Of a stretch of 64,000 bases of DNA, positions 26,796 to 36,200 are shown one piece after another. Location of the stretch: contig JADFLR010000005.1 of NCBI GenBank assembly GCA_022564295.1, forward strand, positions 62,001-126,000, written 5' to 3'. The notes under the pieces were generated by a model. It worked only from the letters and a program-made list of their open reading frames with translations, was not told where the DNA came from and searched no databases. The translations under genes were made by a program, and so were the position numbers. The stretch comes from Bacteroidota bacterium (lineage in GTDB: Bacteria > Bacteroidota > Ignavibacteria > Ignavibacteriales > Ignavibacteriaceae). The stretch's first letter is position 1, and each line of letters starts with the position of its first letter.

Positions 26796-27183
26796 CTTTT
26801 AAATTAGGGGATATATTTGGACGGTTTACTTCTCGTACATCGCCCATATTACTTTTTCCATCGAACTTTGCACCGGCTTCAATTACTAATACTTTGGTAA
26901 TAATATCACCTTTCAGCACACATTTAGTTTCGAGCACAAGTTTTTCTTTTGCATTAACTGTTCCAACAACTTTGCCACCAATAGCAACTATATTTGCAAT
27001 TATTTCTCCATTTATACTGCCGTGTTCTCCAACAGTAACATTCCCTCTTGCATTTAAGTCACCATGCAAAGTGCCGTCAACACGAATGCTGCCACTGCTT
27101 GTTACCTTACCTTCAATCTTAACACCATTACTAATGATTGTAATGTCTTCGGTATTTCCATTAATTTGCCTTGGTTTCAACAT
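26776..27183 (-). CDS. Bactofilin
   Basis: This 135-residue protein of the bactofilin (DUF583) family polymerises into nucleotide-free beta-helical filaments involved in cell shape and localised wall synthesis. The central region (about 15-110) shows the hydrophobic/Gly repeat pattern GKVTSSGSIRVDGTLHGDL and GSINGEIIANIVAIGGKV typical of the right-handed beta-helix, flanked by short polar ends. It is 15 bp downstream of the M23 peptidase gene and overlaps atpZ. Bactofilin and M23 peptidase pairs are known in several bacteria. Confidence 0.93.
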   Translation of the reverse strand: MLKPRQINGNTEDITIISNGVKIEGKVTSSGSIRVDGTLHGDLNARGNVTVGEHGSINGEIIANIVAIGGKVVGTVNAKEKLVLETKCVLKGDIITKVLVIEAGAKFDGKSNMGDVREVNRPNISPNLKDENKTG

Positions 27184-27198
27184 GAATTCTCCTTTAAA

Positions 27199-28029
27199 TT
27201 AGTAATTGATAAAATGCTTTTCAGGATTAACCGGTTTCCCGTTTTTCCAAATTTCAAAATGTAAATGGGGACCTGTAGTTTTTCTTCCGGTATTTCCGCT
27301 AAGTGCTAATAGTTCACCTTGCTCCACATTTTCTCTTGTGCCTTTAATTAATGATGCGCAGTGTTTATAAACACTTATATATCCGTTAAGATGATTTAAT
27401 ATTATCATATAGCCATCATTAACTGTATAATCTGCAAAAATAACATATCCTCCTGCAGATGCATAAACAGGCGTTCCTTCTTTCACTACAAAATCTAATC
27501 CCATATGCCCTTTATCAGAATCAAATTTTCTACTGAGAAAACCATTAATAGGTTTGATGAATAATAACGATTCATCCTGAATTGATTCATCAAATAACAG
27601 TTTATAAACTATCATCAAAATATTACCTTCGGCAGGTAAAGTACTGCCTTGCTTAATAGTATCCTTGGTTTGGCCCGAAGATTCGAACATGGTGGAATCG
27701 CCGAGAATTAAAGCATACTTCAGTCTATCATTTGTTGCTTTTAATTTTTCCAACTCCTTGACCAGGAAAATCATTTTGGTGTTGAGTTCCTCAACTTTTT
27801 GTCTATCCTGTTCACGGAGTCCTGCATTGGCTGGTAAAAAATAATAATCTAGCCCTGTTAATGATAGTGCATAAAACCCAAATACAGCGGTAATAAAAGT
27901 ATATAAGATACCGATCCATAATAAATTAGGTAAGGATAACTTTAACGAACGTGCTCTATGTGAAGTATCCTCCGGGATGAAGATGACAGAGAAGTTTTTC
28001 AGTTCCTTTATGTATTTAAGTAGAGCCAT
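27199..28029 (-). CDS. Membrane-anchored M23 family metallopeptidase
   Basis: This 276-residue protein has a cytoplasmic N-terminus (1-30), one transmembrane helix (about 31-55), a coiled-coil segment (about 75-105) and a C-terminal LytM/M23 domain. Zinc-site motifs are intact: HMGLDF (HxxxD) near residue 182 and GPHLHFEIW (HxH) near 256. It should therefore be an active peptidoglycan endopeptidase facing the periplasm. The pairing with the following bactofilin gene, 15 bp away, suggests filament-guided wall remodelling. Confidence 0.92.
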   Translation of the reverse strand: MALLKYIKELKNFSVIFIPEDTSHRARSLKLSLPNLLWIGILYTFITAVFGFYALSLTGLDYYFLPANAGLREQDRQKVEELNTKMIFLVKELEKLKATNDRLKYALILGDSTMFESSGQTKDTIKQGSTLPAEGNILMIVYKLLFDESIQDESLLFIKPINGFLSRKFDSDKGHMGLDFVVKEGTPVYASAGGYVIFADYTVNDGYMIILNHLNGYISVYKHCASLIKGTRENVEQGELLALSGNTGRKTTGPHLHFEIWKNGKPVNPEKHFINY

Positions 28030-28066
28030 TAATAGAATATAATTAAATAAAAACAGAATTATAAAT

Positions 28067-28696
28067 TTAATTTAACTTTTGCCACAATTCTATGAAATTA
28101 ATTTTGCCCTCTCTTAAAATTTTTGGGTGCTTTTTTGTTAAATCCACTAAAGTTGAGGCCCCTGTATTTTCCTTGTAATTCATAAAAAATATAGCCTCTA
28201 CTTTATCAGCAAACTCATTTTTTATAGAAGGATAATCAGTTAATGTCTGTTGATTGCTAATATTAACACTTGTTGATATCAACGGAGCTTTTAACTCCGA
28301 CAGAAGATTAAGACAAAAAGTGTTGTCAGGTATTCTGAACGCCGCAGCATCATGTTTCAACAAGTTTTTGGTTTTGTAATTTAAATTTAAAATAAATGAT
28401 ATTGGATTTGGCCAGATATTTTTCAGCATTATAATAATTTGGTCATCATCTAAATCGATATATTTAAGTAATGTGTTAACACTATCTACCAAAAGTATAT
28501 ATTGCTTTTGTTCACCTCTGCCTTTAATTCTATTGAGTTTTTGTAACGCTGTATCATTAAAGGGATTGCAGCCAAAACCATATATGGTATCAGTTGGGTA
28601 GATAAATATTCCCCCCGAATAATATATTTTTTTTGCTTCGCTTACGGCTATTTCAATATCAGGTTCAACATTTATCAGTTTTGCGCTTTTACTCAT
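28067..28696 (-). CDS. tsaC: Threonylcarbamoyl-AMP synthase (Sua5/YciO/YrdC family)
   Basis: This 209-residue protein makes threonylcarbamoyl-AMP for the t6A37 modification of tRNA. The YrdC-fold motif YPTDTIYGFGCNPF lies near residue 33 and RIKGRGEQKQYILLV follows. The start is set at ATG 28696; an in-frame TTG at 28717 would add seven residues. The start overlaps the end of the heptosyltransferase gene by 8 bp. The protein lacks the extra Sua5 C-terminal domain, so it is the short type. A YciO-type paralogue role cannot be excluded. Confidence 0.88.
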   Translation of the reverse strand: MSKSAKLINVEPDIEIAVSEAKKIYYSGGIFIYPTDTIYGFGCNPFNDTALQKLNRIKGRGEQKQYILLVDSVNTLLKYIDLDDDQIIIMLKNIWPNPISFILNLNYKTKNLLKHDAAAFRIPDNTFCLNLLSELKAPLISTSVNISNQQTLTDYPSIKNEFADKVEAIFFMNYKENTGASTLVDLTKKHPKILREGKINFIELWQKLN

Positions 28697-29723
28697 TTTC
28701 ACTAAGCATCTTTTCAACTTCTTTAAGAATATCTTCCGGCATTAATTTATAACCGCAATCAAATGTTTTAAGAGGACACTGCCTGTAGCCGTGTATCCCG
28801 CAAGGTTTGCAATCAAGTTTATCATAACTCAAATATCTGCTTTTTTTATTGTAAGGATAAAAGCCGAATCCAGCCACGGTTGAGCAGAAAATTGTTAGAA
28901 CAGGAATATCAGCACACATACCCATATGAGTCGGAGCACTATCGTTAGTTATTAAAAGTTTCGCACGCCTGAGTAAGTGAATTGTTTCTGTAACACTAAA
29001 TTTACCAGCAAGGTTTATAACCTTATCATTAAGATTATAAGCAATTTCATCACAAATCAATTTATCACTTTCACCACCAATTAAAACTACCTTTTCATTT
29101 TTTGCAACTAAAATTTTTATAACTTCACTAAAATACTCTTTTGGATAGCGTTTCGTTTCCCAAACACTTCCAGGTGCAACAGCAATAAATTCTGCATCTA
29201 TTTTATTAGATGACAGAAAATCTGCTACTTTTTCCTTTCCCGTTTCATCAATAATAATTTCAGGTAATATTTTCCAACTTTTATCTTCGGTGTTTTTACC
29301 AATCAATTCAAGGTTCCGCTGAACTTCGTGATCTGTTTGTTTATACTTGACAATATTTTTATATGCATATTTTAAACTGCTATTATCAAATCCATAAGTT
29401 TCTTTAACTCCCAACCTAATAGTTATATATGCACTCCGGAGTGAACGATGAGGTGAATAGATTTTTGAATAAGATTTTTTCCTTAACTCTTTTATAATAT
29501 AATTTAATCCTTTAATACTTTTATGTTTTACTCTTTTGTCGATGACTATCACATCATCAATGTAAGGTGATGATGAAAATATTCCTTGAGTTGAGGGAGT
29601 TACTAAAACATCCAACTTACTTTCGGAACTTTTTTTCTTTAATTCCTGTATCATTGGAAGGGTTAGAATTGCATCCCCAAGGAAAGCTGTTTGAATCACT
29701 AAAATATTTGCGCTGGTTTGCAT
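28689..29723 (-). CDS. Heptosyltransferase-like glycosyltransferase (GT9)
   Basis: This protein of about 344 residues belongs to glycosyltransferase family 9 (WaaF/RfaF type), which adds ADP-heptose to the LPS inner core. N-terminal ILVIQTAFLGDAILTLPMIQEL and C-terminal LINLAGKFSVTETIHLLRRAKLLITNDSAPTHMG are diagnostic. The preferred start is the ATG that overlaps the preceding stop as TGATG; an ATG 12 bp upstream at 29735 is also possible. It lies in an operon with an LpxL-like acyltransferase, in keeping with lipid A-core assembly. Confidence 0.88.
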   Translation of the reverse strand: MQTSANILVIQTAFLGDAILTLPMIQELKKKSSESKLDVLVTPSTQGIFSSSPYIDDVIVIDKRVKHKSIKGLNYIIKELRKKSYSKIYSPHRSLRSAYITIRLGVKETYGFDNSSLKYAYKNIVKYKQTDHEVQRNLELIGKNTEDKSWKILPEIIIDETGKEKVADFLSSNKIDAEFIAVAPGSVWETKRYPKEYFSEVIKILVAKNEKVVLIGGESDKLICDEIAYNLNDKVINLAGKFSVTETIHLLRRAKLLITNDSAPTHMGMCADIPVLTIFCSTVAGFGFYPYNKKSRYLSYDKLDCKPCGIHGYRQCPLKTFDCGYKLMPEDILKEVEKMLSENE

Positions 29724-30592
29724 CAGTGTTTCCATCGTTTATGCATCCACAACCACTGTTCCGGATATTTTCTTATATAACCTTCGAGGTATGCCATATG
29801 CCGTTGACTAAGTTCTTTAATTTTTTCTTCATTGGATTCAGGCAAATTCTCATTAGATATTTCAGTCATCACTGATTTATATGAGTAGTCATCCTGTCTA
29901 ACAGAAATCCCATAAAGAATTGGTGCTCCGGTTTTTAATGAAAGAGCTGCCGGCCCGGTAAGAACGGTAAGATTCCTTTCGAAAAAATTTATTTTAATAC
30001 TTTCTTCAGGACCTCTTTGGTCTGCTACCATTGCAACAATTTTTTTATCCTTAATTGTTTGGTACGTTTGCCTGATTGATATACCCAACGGTACAATTTC
30101 ATTGTTCCATTTGGTGCGTGCTTTATTCATCCAGTTTGTTACGTATGGATTTCTTTGCGGTTTAATTACAACAGAAATGGGAATGTTTAATTGGGCAGCT
30201 AATGAAGTTGCCATAAATTCCCAGTTACCAAAATGTGCAGATAATAAAATTACGCCATTATTTTCTTCATACTTTTCTCTAATCAATTCCACATTACTGC
30301 AATCAACTTGTTTTTTAATGTCTTCTTTACTCATTGCTGGTATATATAATATTTCAGCAAGAGCAATAGCAAAACTTTTATAACTGCCGAATGCAATACT
30401 TTTTAATTTCTTTTCATCGTAATCAGGGAATGCATTATGGAGATTTTCCAAAACAGTTTTTTTACGAATTGGAATAATGTAATAAAACAGTACAGCTATT
30501 AAAAATGAAAATCTTCTTGAAAGGTTTAAGCCAAGCAATTGAAAAAATTTACTACAAGAGAGAAAAAGTATGTATTCAAAAATATTCTTCAT
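29723..30592 (-). CDS. Lipid A biosynthesis lysophospholipid acyltransferase (LpxL-like)
   Basis: This 289-residue HtrB/LpxL/MsbB-family protein puts secondary acyl chains on lipid A. The acyltransferase box is HFGNWE (about residue 113), an HxxxxE/D motif, followed by the ISVVIKPQRNPY segment and VAMVADQRGPEESI. A hydrophobic N-terminus (about 20-40) anchors it to the inner membrane. It overlaps the GT9 gene by one base (TGATG). It starts the minus-strand series that continues through the ATP synthase genes. Confidence 0.88.
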   Translation of the reverse strand: MKNIFEYILFLSCSKFFQLLGLNLSRRFSFLIAVLFYYIIPIRKKTVLENLHNAFPDYDEKKLKSIAFGSYKSFAIALAEILYIPAMSKEDIKKQVDCSNVELIREKYEENNGVILLSAHFGNWEFMATSLAAQLNIPISVVIKPQRNPYVTNWMNKARTKWNNEIVPLGISIRQTYQTIKDKKIVAMVADQRGPEESIKINFFERNLTVLTGPAALSLKTGAPILYGISVRQDDYSYKSVMTEISNENLPESNEEKIKELSQRHMAYLEGYIRKYPEQWLWMHKRWKH

Positions 30593-30711
30593 CCATTCTT
30601 ACTGATTCTGAAATATTAAAGTTTATTTGATAATATAATTTAGATTTGAAAGGGTTTGAAAACAAAAAGAGAAAAGAACAGGGCTTTAAAGATGGGTAAA
30701 CACAAAATCAT

Positions 30712-32076
30712 TTATCTTATAACTATTCTTCTCTGCCAGCCATCATCCCTTAACTCACCTCTTTTTGTAGAATGCAGCAGCATATAGTCCGAAAATCCTG
30801 TAATATCGCCAAAAATAAATTGTACTCCTCCTTCAATATCGTAATAGTTCCATATTTCATAAGGACGTGTATCAATTTGATTGGGATACCTGTCAATCTC
30901 ACTTGGTTGACCATAAACCAGGTACACCCTGCCCCTGTCAGTCTTCCAACCTTCCCTTGAAAGTGCTTTATATTTAATGTTACTTTCCTTTATTCTTCTC
31001 ATATAATCTTTAAGATAATGATTCATATTATCTGAAGGGTCTTCATCTCTTACTTTCCAAAAGTTGGTTAGAAATTTTGCTTTCGCATTTTCTGTAGTGA
31101 GATTTTCATATTTTTCAATTTCCGGCATGGAAGCAATGTAGCGTGATTTCGCAAAAAAGTCATCAAGCTCCTCCTCAGACATAACACCGAACATTCCCAC
31201 AACTAAATTAGAACCTTGAGTTTTAAATGTATCGACATATTCAACCGATGGATTATAAACGAAGAATTTTTTTGAGGATGAAATTCCATAATTTGCTGCA
31301 CTATCAATTAATGAGAGAACCAAAGTATAAGTATCTGTAGGAAGTTTATATGTCATAACCGTTCCCACTTCTACACGCGAATCAAGAGACCGACCAATCA
31401 ATTTGCTTTTTTGATTAACAATCTGACCTTTGCTATTAATAACATGCTCATCAATTCTAAGTTTTCCATCATCTTTCGATTTTACATTGTAAAGTTCTGT
31501 ATAATAAAAAAGCACAGGTTGATTTTCTCCGAATGTACTGGTAGGAATAGGCATTATTTCGAAAGTGTTTTTGTAAAATATGGATGATGTGTTGTCACTT
31601 CCTTGCACAATATTTGAGGCAAGTTGTATATCACCCATTGCAATGCCCAACTGGTAGAAAGGTTTAACTTCTAATATTTCCGTTATCGATCTCTTTTTTT
31701 CTGGATCGATTGCGTCCTTACCAATAATATCACATTTATATATTCCACCGTTCAGAATAAAACCAATCACTCCAACCAGGCTTTTGCTTAAATTCAATGA
31801 ATCTTTTACAATATGAGAAATTAGCCAGTCCTGGTTTACTTGTAATTCTCCTGTTGAAGTGTCTTCTATTGTTATGTGTAAAATACCTTCGGTATAATCA
31901 ATGGTATCTTTGTGGTTAATAGTGAGGGATAACTGATTAAAAGAATAGTAAAATTCTACATAATTTGAAGTTGAATCGTACCCAAACTGTGCATAATCAA
32001 ATTCAAAATCAAATTTATCCTGCGGAAATACTAAACCCGGCAAAAAAAATAAAAAGAAAAAGTATATGTGCTTCAT
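30712..32076 (-). CDS. GWxTD domain-containing exported protein
   Basis: This 454-residue protein has an N-terminal signal peptide (1-18, ending FPQD). A beta-rich middle part follows, and the C-terminal GWxTD domain carries GWKTDRGRVYLVYGQPSEIDR (about 373-393) and FIFGDITGFSDY. GWxTD proteins are found in Bacteroidota, Ignavibacteria and Acidobacteria; their function is not established. It lies downstream of the PorV-like gene, with an intrinsic terminator between them, so it may have its own promoter in the 32077-32162 gap. Confidence 0.9.
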   Translation of the reverse strand: MKHIYFFFLFFLPGLVFPQDKFDFEFDYAQFGYDSTSNYVEFYYSFNQLSLTINHKDTIDYTEGILHITIEDTSTGELQVNQDWLISHIVKDSLNLSKSLVGVIGFILNGGIYKCDIIGKDAIDPEKKRSITEILEVKPFYQLGIAMGDIQLASNIVQGSDNTSSIFYKNTFEIMPIPTSTFGENQPVLFYYTELYNVKSKDDGKLRIDEHVINSKGQIVNQKSKLIGRSLDSRVEVGTVMTYKLPTDTYTLVLSLIDSAANYGISSSKKFFVYNPSVEYVDTFKTQGSNLVVGMFGVMSEEELDDFFAKSRYIASMPEIEKYENLTTENAKAKFLTNFWKVRDEDPSDNMNHYLKDYMRRIKESNIKYKALSREGWKTDRGRVYLVYGQPSEIDRYPNQIDTRPYEIWNYYDIEGGVQFIFGDITGFSDYMLLHSTKRGELRDDGWQRRIVIR

Positions 32077-32102
32077 TGCTAAAAATTATTTAATTATGGT
32101 AC

Positions 32103-32144
32103 TAAAATAAAAAAGCGTCTATTGAAAAGTCAACAGACGCTTTT
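32103..32144 (-). terminator. Intrinsic terminator after the PorV-like gene
   Basis: On the minus strand AAAAGCGTCT (32144-32135) pairs with AGACGCTTTT (32120-32111). An inner TTGA/TCAA pairing follows one mismatch, and TTTTTTATTTT comes next. It lies about 20 bp beyond the PorV-like stop. Confidence 0.85.
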
Positions 32145-32162
32145 ATCCTAATTTCCTGTTTA

Positions 32163-33179
32163 TTATTGGAAGGCAAGTTTTACAGTAAAGATGTGATTTG
32201 AACTTGGAAATTCTTTAACATCTCTGAAAGCATAATCGAAGATGATATCAATATCACCAGCATTGTAATCTACACCAGCACCTAAAGAAAACCCGTAGAT
32301 GTTATCGCTGCTATTTTCTAATAAAAGATTATAACCTCCGCGGATAAAGAAGGTGTTGATGAATCCATATTCCAAACCAAAATTAAAAACATCTTCTAAT
32401 GCATTGTTTGCAACAAAAGATGATGCAAGCAGCAAGTTGTTCTGCTCATTGAAATCGAGTGCATAAGTTAAACTTAACTCGAAGAAACTTGGTATTTGAA
32501 AAGATTCTGCAACGATCTCAAACGTTCCGTCAGTAGAACCCGGTGTTCCGCCAGGAACATCAGTTCTGGTTCTTAGGTCTTCGCCAGAAAACTGCATATT
32601 CGTTCCTATATTTTTAACAGTTACACCAAGCATCAAAGATTGAGTAAATCTATACTGAACGCCGGCATCAAGAGCAAACCCGCTAGCACTAACATTTTGA
32701 ATATTTTCAGTAATGAGTTTAAAATTAGTACCAACTGATATCCTATCGGTCAAAACTTTGGAATATGTAAATCCTAAGGTAAGAAACGTAGGTGAATAAT
32801 TTTGCCCCGTACCATCGGGCAGTTGAACTGTTGTAATTGGAATATCTCCGAAGTCAAACGATTTTAGATCAAATGCAATCGAACCAATATCTCCCAGAGA
32901 TGTACCAATGGCAAAATAAGAAATGTTAATATCTGCAAAATAATTCACATAACTAAACATTGCCTCGGTACGAGGGAAAACATCGAGCCCGGCAGGATTA
33001 TAAAAAATAGATTCCAGTCCGGTGATATTTGCGATAAATGCTCCGCCTGTAGCTATACCCCTGGCACCAATCGGAATGAGTAGTTCTTCAGCACCGGTTG
33101 TACCTTTTCTGGAAACATCACCCGCATAGATTGATGCTGCAAAAGCAAAGCTAAGTATTATTAGTAATATTTTTTTCAT
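32163..33179 (-). CDS. PorV/PorQ-family outer-membrane protein
   Basis: This 338-residue beta-barrel protein has a signal peptide at 1-19. The mature N-terminus is typical of the PorV/PorQ (UPF0164, FadL-like) family: GAEELLIPIGARGIATGGAFIANITGLESIFYNPAGLD. Alternating strands follow, ending in an aromatic C-terminal residue (AFQ). PorV shuttles cargo from the T9SS translocon to the attachment complex. Paralogues in this phylum are numerous, so this one may serve the neighbouring cargo genes. It lies 75 bp behind the 1203-residue secreted protein gene. Confidence 0.88.
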   Translation of the reverse strand: MKKILLIILSFAFAASIYAGDVSRKGTTGAEELLIPIGARGIATGGAFIANITGLESIFYNPAGLDVFPRTEAMFSYVNYFADINISYFAIGTSLGDIGSIAFDLKSFDFGDIPITTVQLPDGTGQNYSPTFLTLGFTYSKVLTDRISVGTNFKLITENIQNVSASGFALDAGVQYRFTQSLMLGVTVKNIGTNMQFSGEDLRTRTDVPGGTPGSTDGTFEIVAESFQIPSFFELSLTYALDFNEQNNLLLASSFVANNALEDVFNFGLEYGFINTFFIRGGYNLLLENSSDNIYGFSLGAGVDYNAGDIDIIFDYAFRDVKEFPSSNHIFTVKLAFQ

Positions 33180-33218
33180 TTTTAAAACTCCACAAGTTTT
33201 ACATAAATTTTTCCACAG

Positions 33219-33249
33219 GCAGGCGAGTTAAATACACCTGCCCTTTTTT
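33219..33249. other. Stem-loop between secreted-protein and PorV-like genes
   Basis: GGCAGG and CCTGCC near 33220-33241 form a 6-bp stem with a loop of about 14 nt; a T-tract follows only on the plus strand. For the minus-strand genes on either side it is therefore a leader or processing structure rather than a standard terminator. It could attenuate transcription or stabilise the porV-like mRNA. Confidence 0.35.
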
Positions 33250-33254
33250 TACAA

Positions 33255-36200
33255 TTAGAATCTCGGTATCTGTTTCTGAGGCATAATAATTGTAAACTTT
33301 AATACTTTATCACCAAACTTTGGTGATAATATAAGTGCAATGTACAAACCAGATGCTGCTCTCAATCCATTTTCATTCTGTAAATCCCATCTCAAGAAAG
33401 GTGAATCCGGTTCGCTTTTATCTGCAGTTGTAAGACTACGCAAAAGTTGGCCGGAAAGAGAGTAAATTCTGATGGTGATTTCCGTTGGCAAATTCGTAAA
33501 CGTTACCCAGGGTTCATCAGGAGGAGTACCATCAAAACCTGTTAATGTATTAAAACCAAATAACGGGTTCGGGAATACATTTACCTTGTTCCACAATTCT
33601 TGTTTGTCCTCTTCAGAAATTGTTGTACCATTTATTGTAAATTGATAAACATCATTTTCAGTATAAGGATATACACTAACAGGAATTATCAACTCATCCC
33701 CCACTGAATAAAATGAGCCCGCATCTGTTCTCTGGAATCCAGCAACATACAAGGTATTAAACCATGGCGAGTTGAATATTGTTCTTTGTTCTTCAGTAAC
33801 GCCTATTGCATCCTCAGGCATATCTTTAGCAGAACCTGCTACCTTTGTCAAATCAGCCCAAACCACCTCTTCACCACTGGGAGTATCGAAAACACCTCCG
33901 GTGTATTCAATCTGTCCACCACCATTAGGAACAAATGGATTACCTCCACCATTAGGATCATACGGAGAATCAAAAATGATAATTATTTCACCAGACGCAA
34001 GCAAGTCTGTTGTAGGATCCCATACACCATCCGGCGTACCATTAGGGAATACACTATTATTAGACCGTTCTACAAATCCAACGGCTAATTGCTCCTCTAC
34101 TCCAAAATTATCATCAACTATCCAGGCAGTAAAAGGAACATCAACAAAACCATTCGGTCTATCATGTTCTGCATCCCAGTTCCCTATTACTCCCTTTCCA
34201 ACAGTATCTGCGGGGGTTAATCCGGATGCATAACGATAAGTATTCCTGGCAAAAACACTAAGATAACCGTTTATGTAACGGAATGCTTTACCTGAACCAT
34301 CAGGACCGAATCTAAGTTCAACTCTTCTCATCCGATCAACTGTGATGATTTTACATCTCTCGTCGAAAGTAGGAATTCCTCTACCTTCCAAAATATCCGT
34401 CCCAACATAGGTTATGCCCGTACCATCATTAGCTTCATCTATATCAGGATCATAAAAATCTGTAAACCATTGTGTACCCTCATATTCAGGCATACCCATT
34501 GTAGCAGTCTGTTCTTCTATTCTAGTAATAAATCCTTCAGTAACTAATTCACTAACTTGATCATCAGTTCCTAATGTATATGATAAACTGGAATCCTTAA
34601 GAAGAGTATTTGTGGTTAGATTAGTAAGATCCCAAAACATCTGGTACAATTCAGAGGAACTATCCTTAAAGAAGGTAACCTCATATTGGCTTGTAGTTAA
34701 TTCATCATTGTTAATAACATCAAAACCTACGTTTCCAAACGAATTACCGCTTATTTGATTTGCGGGTTGTACTACTACCGGGGGATCATTAGCATCAATA
34801 CCAACTACGATAGTGTGTATAATTCTTACATTTTCTACTTCCTGAACAAAACCCTCGGTAGATAGAAAGTAATCTCCCGGTGTACCAATTGATGACTCCG
34901 GATCATCCTTAAATACCAAAGAACTGTAGTTAATATCAGTACCAACAACAGCAAAATAGTATGGTGTTCCTTTTATTACAGGCGATGATGGGTTAAACGG
35001 ATCGTTAAAAATTCTAACCCTTATTCTACCGGTCTCAGGATCAGCATATAGAGCAGAGTCAAGTTTATCTGTTTCCGCGTAAAGTAATTCAAGCCCTCCT
35101 GTTGTAGCATTCTTCTTATATACATTATTTATAAAGTTATTAGTTTGAAATGAAGTGAGTAATTTAATGTTATCTAAGTTACCTACGATAGGAGATGTAC
35201 TATTAGTCCTAAATGCAAAAACAAGATACGAATGAAATTTTAAATCCCATGCTTCAGTTGTACTAAAGAAATTGATCTGCTCCGGTGTTTCCCACACAAT
35301 ATCTATAAAATCATCGCTCGAAGTAATAGTTAGATCTGCCAAAGGAGGAGCGGGTGGAGCCAGGAAATTAAAGTCGAATATAAGCTGTGCACCATCATCA
35401 ATCTCGCGTGCAACAGTAATAGCATCGAGTGGACTAACACCTTGTCCTACAACATACGCAACAACAATCTCATTTTCTTCGCCTTTAATAAGCTCGAATG
35501 GTCCTGTATTGGTCATTTGTCTAACGTCTTCGTTGACTGTGGCAATCCACCCAACATCTGTTACAGGATCACCGGAGAACCAGAATTTCGGATCGACAGT
35601 AGTACAATCGACACCGCCTCTTACTTCTCCAAATGGGAAAGTACACGGATCCGGTGCATTACCAATTCTATCAAGGCCCAAAATATAATTTCTTGCTTCT
35701 TCCTTATTACTGGGATCCCTTAAAGCATCAACACCATTTATGTATAAAACAAAAGAGGAGGTGGGAAGATTTTTTGCACCCGGAAATTCTTCAATACCAA
35801 TTATCTGACCTCTGTTAGAAAAAGCAGTATCTAAAGGAGTGTCACCATCGTCATATATTCCATCACCGTTCATATCAATAAATGTTTCACCAGGTATAAA
35901 AGCAACTGGTCCTGAGAAGAAATCGATCATAAAACAAGGGGGAGTATTTCCATATACATCGTCGGGAGTATTGTTGTAAGTATATCCGGCATTCCTGGGG
36001 ACATCACTTCCAACAACGTCATCCGAATAATCTCCCAGATCAGGATCAGCCCATACTCCGAAATAAACATCTTCCATTACATCTGCTTCACCCGGAGCAC
36101 CTAAACCGACATATTTAAAACGGTATCTGACAAATATCAGGTTACCGATTGCACCTGCCGAAGCAAATGCAAATACCATTTGCCTTATCTCAATTCCATA

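Noticed and set aside
33772-34233. Plus-strand frame of 153 codons
   Set aside because: Antisense to the 1203-residue secreted protein; Ser/Pro/Thr composition mirrors the sense codons.
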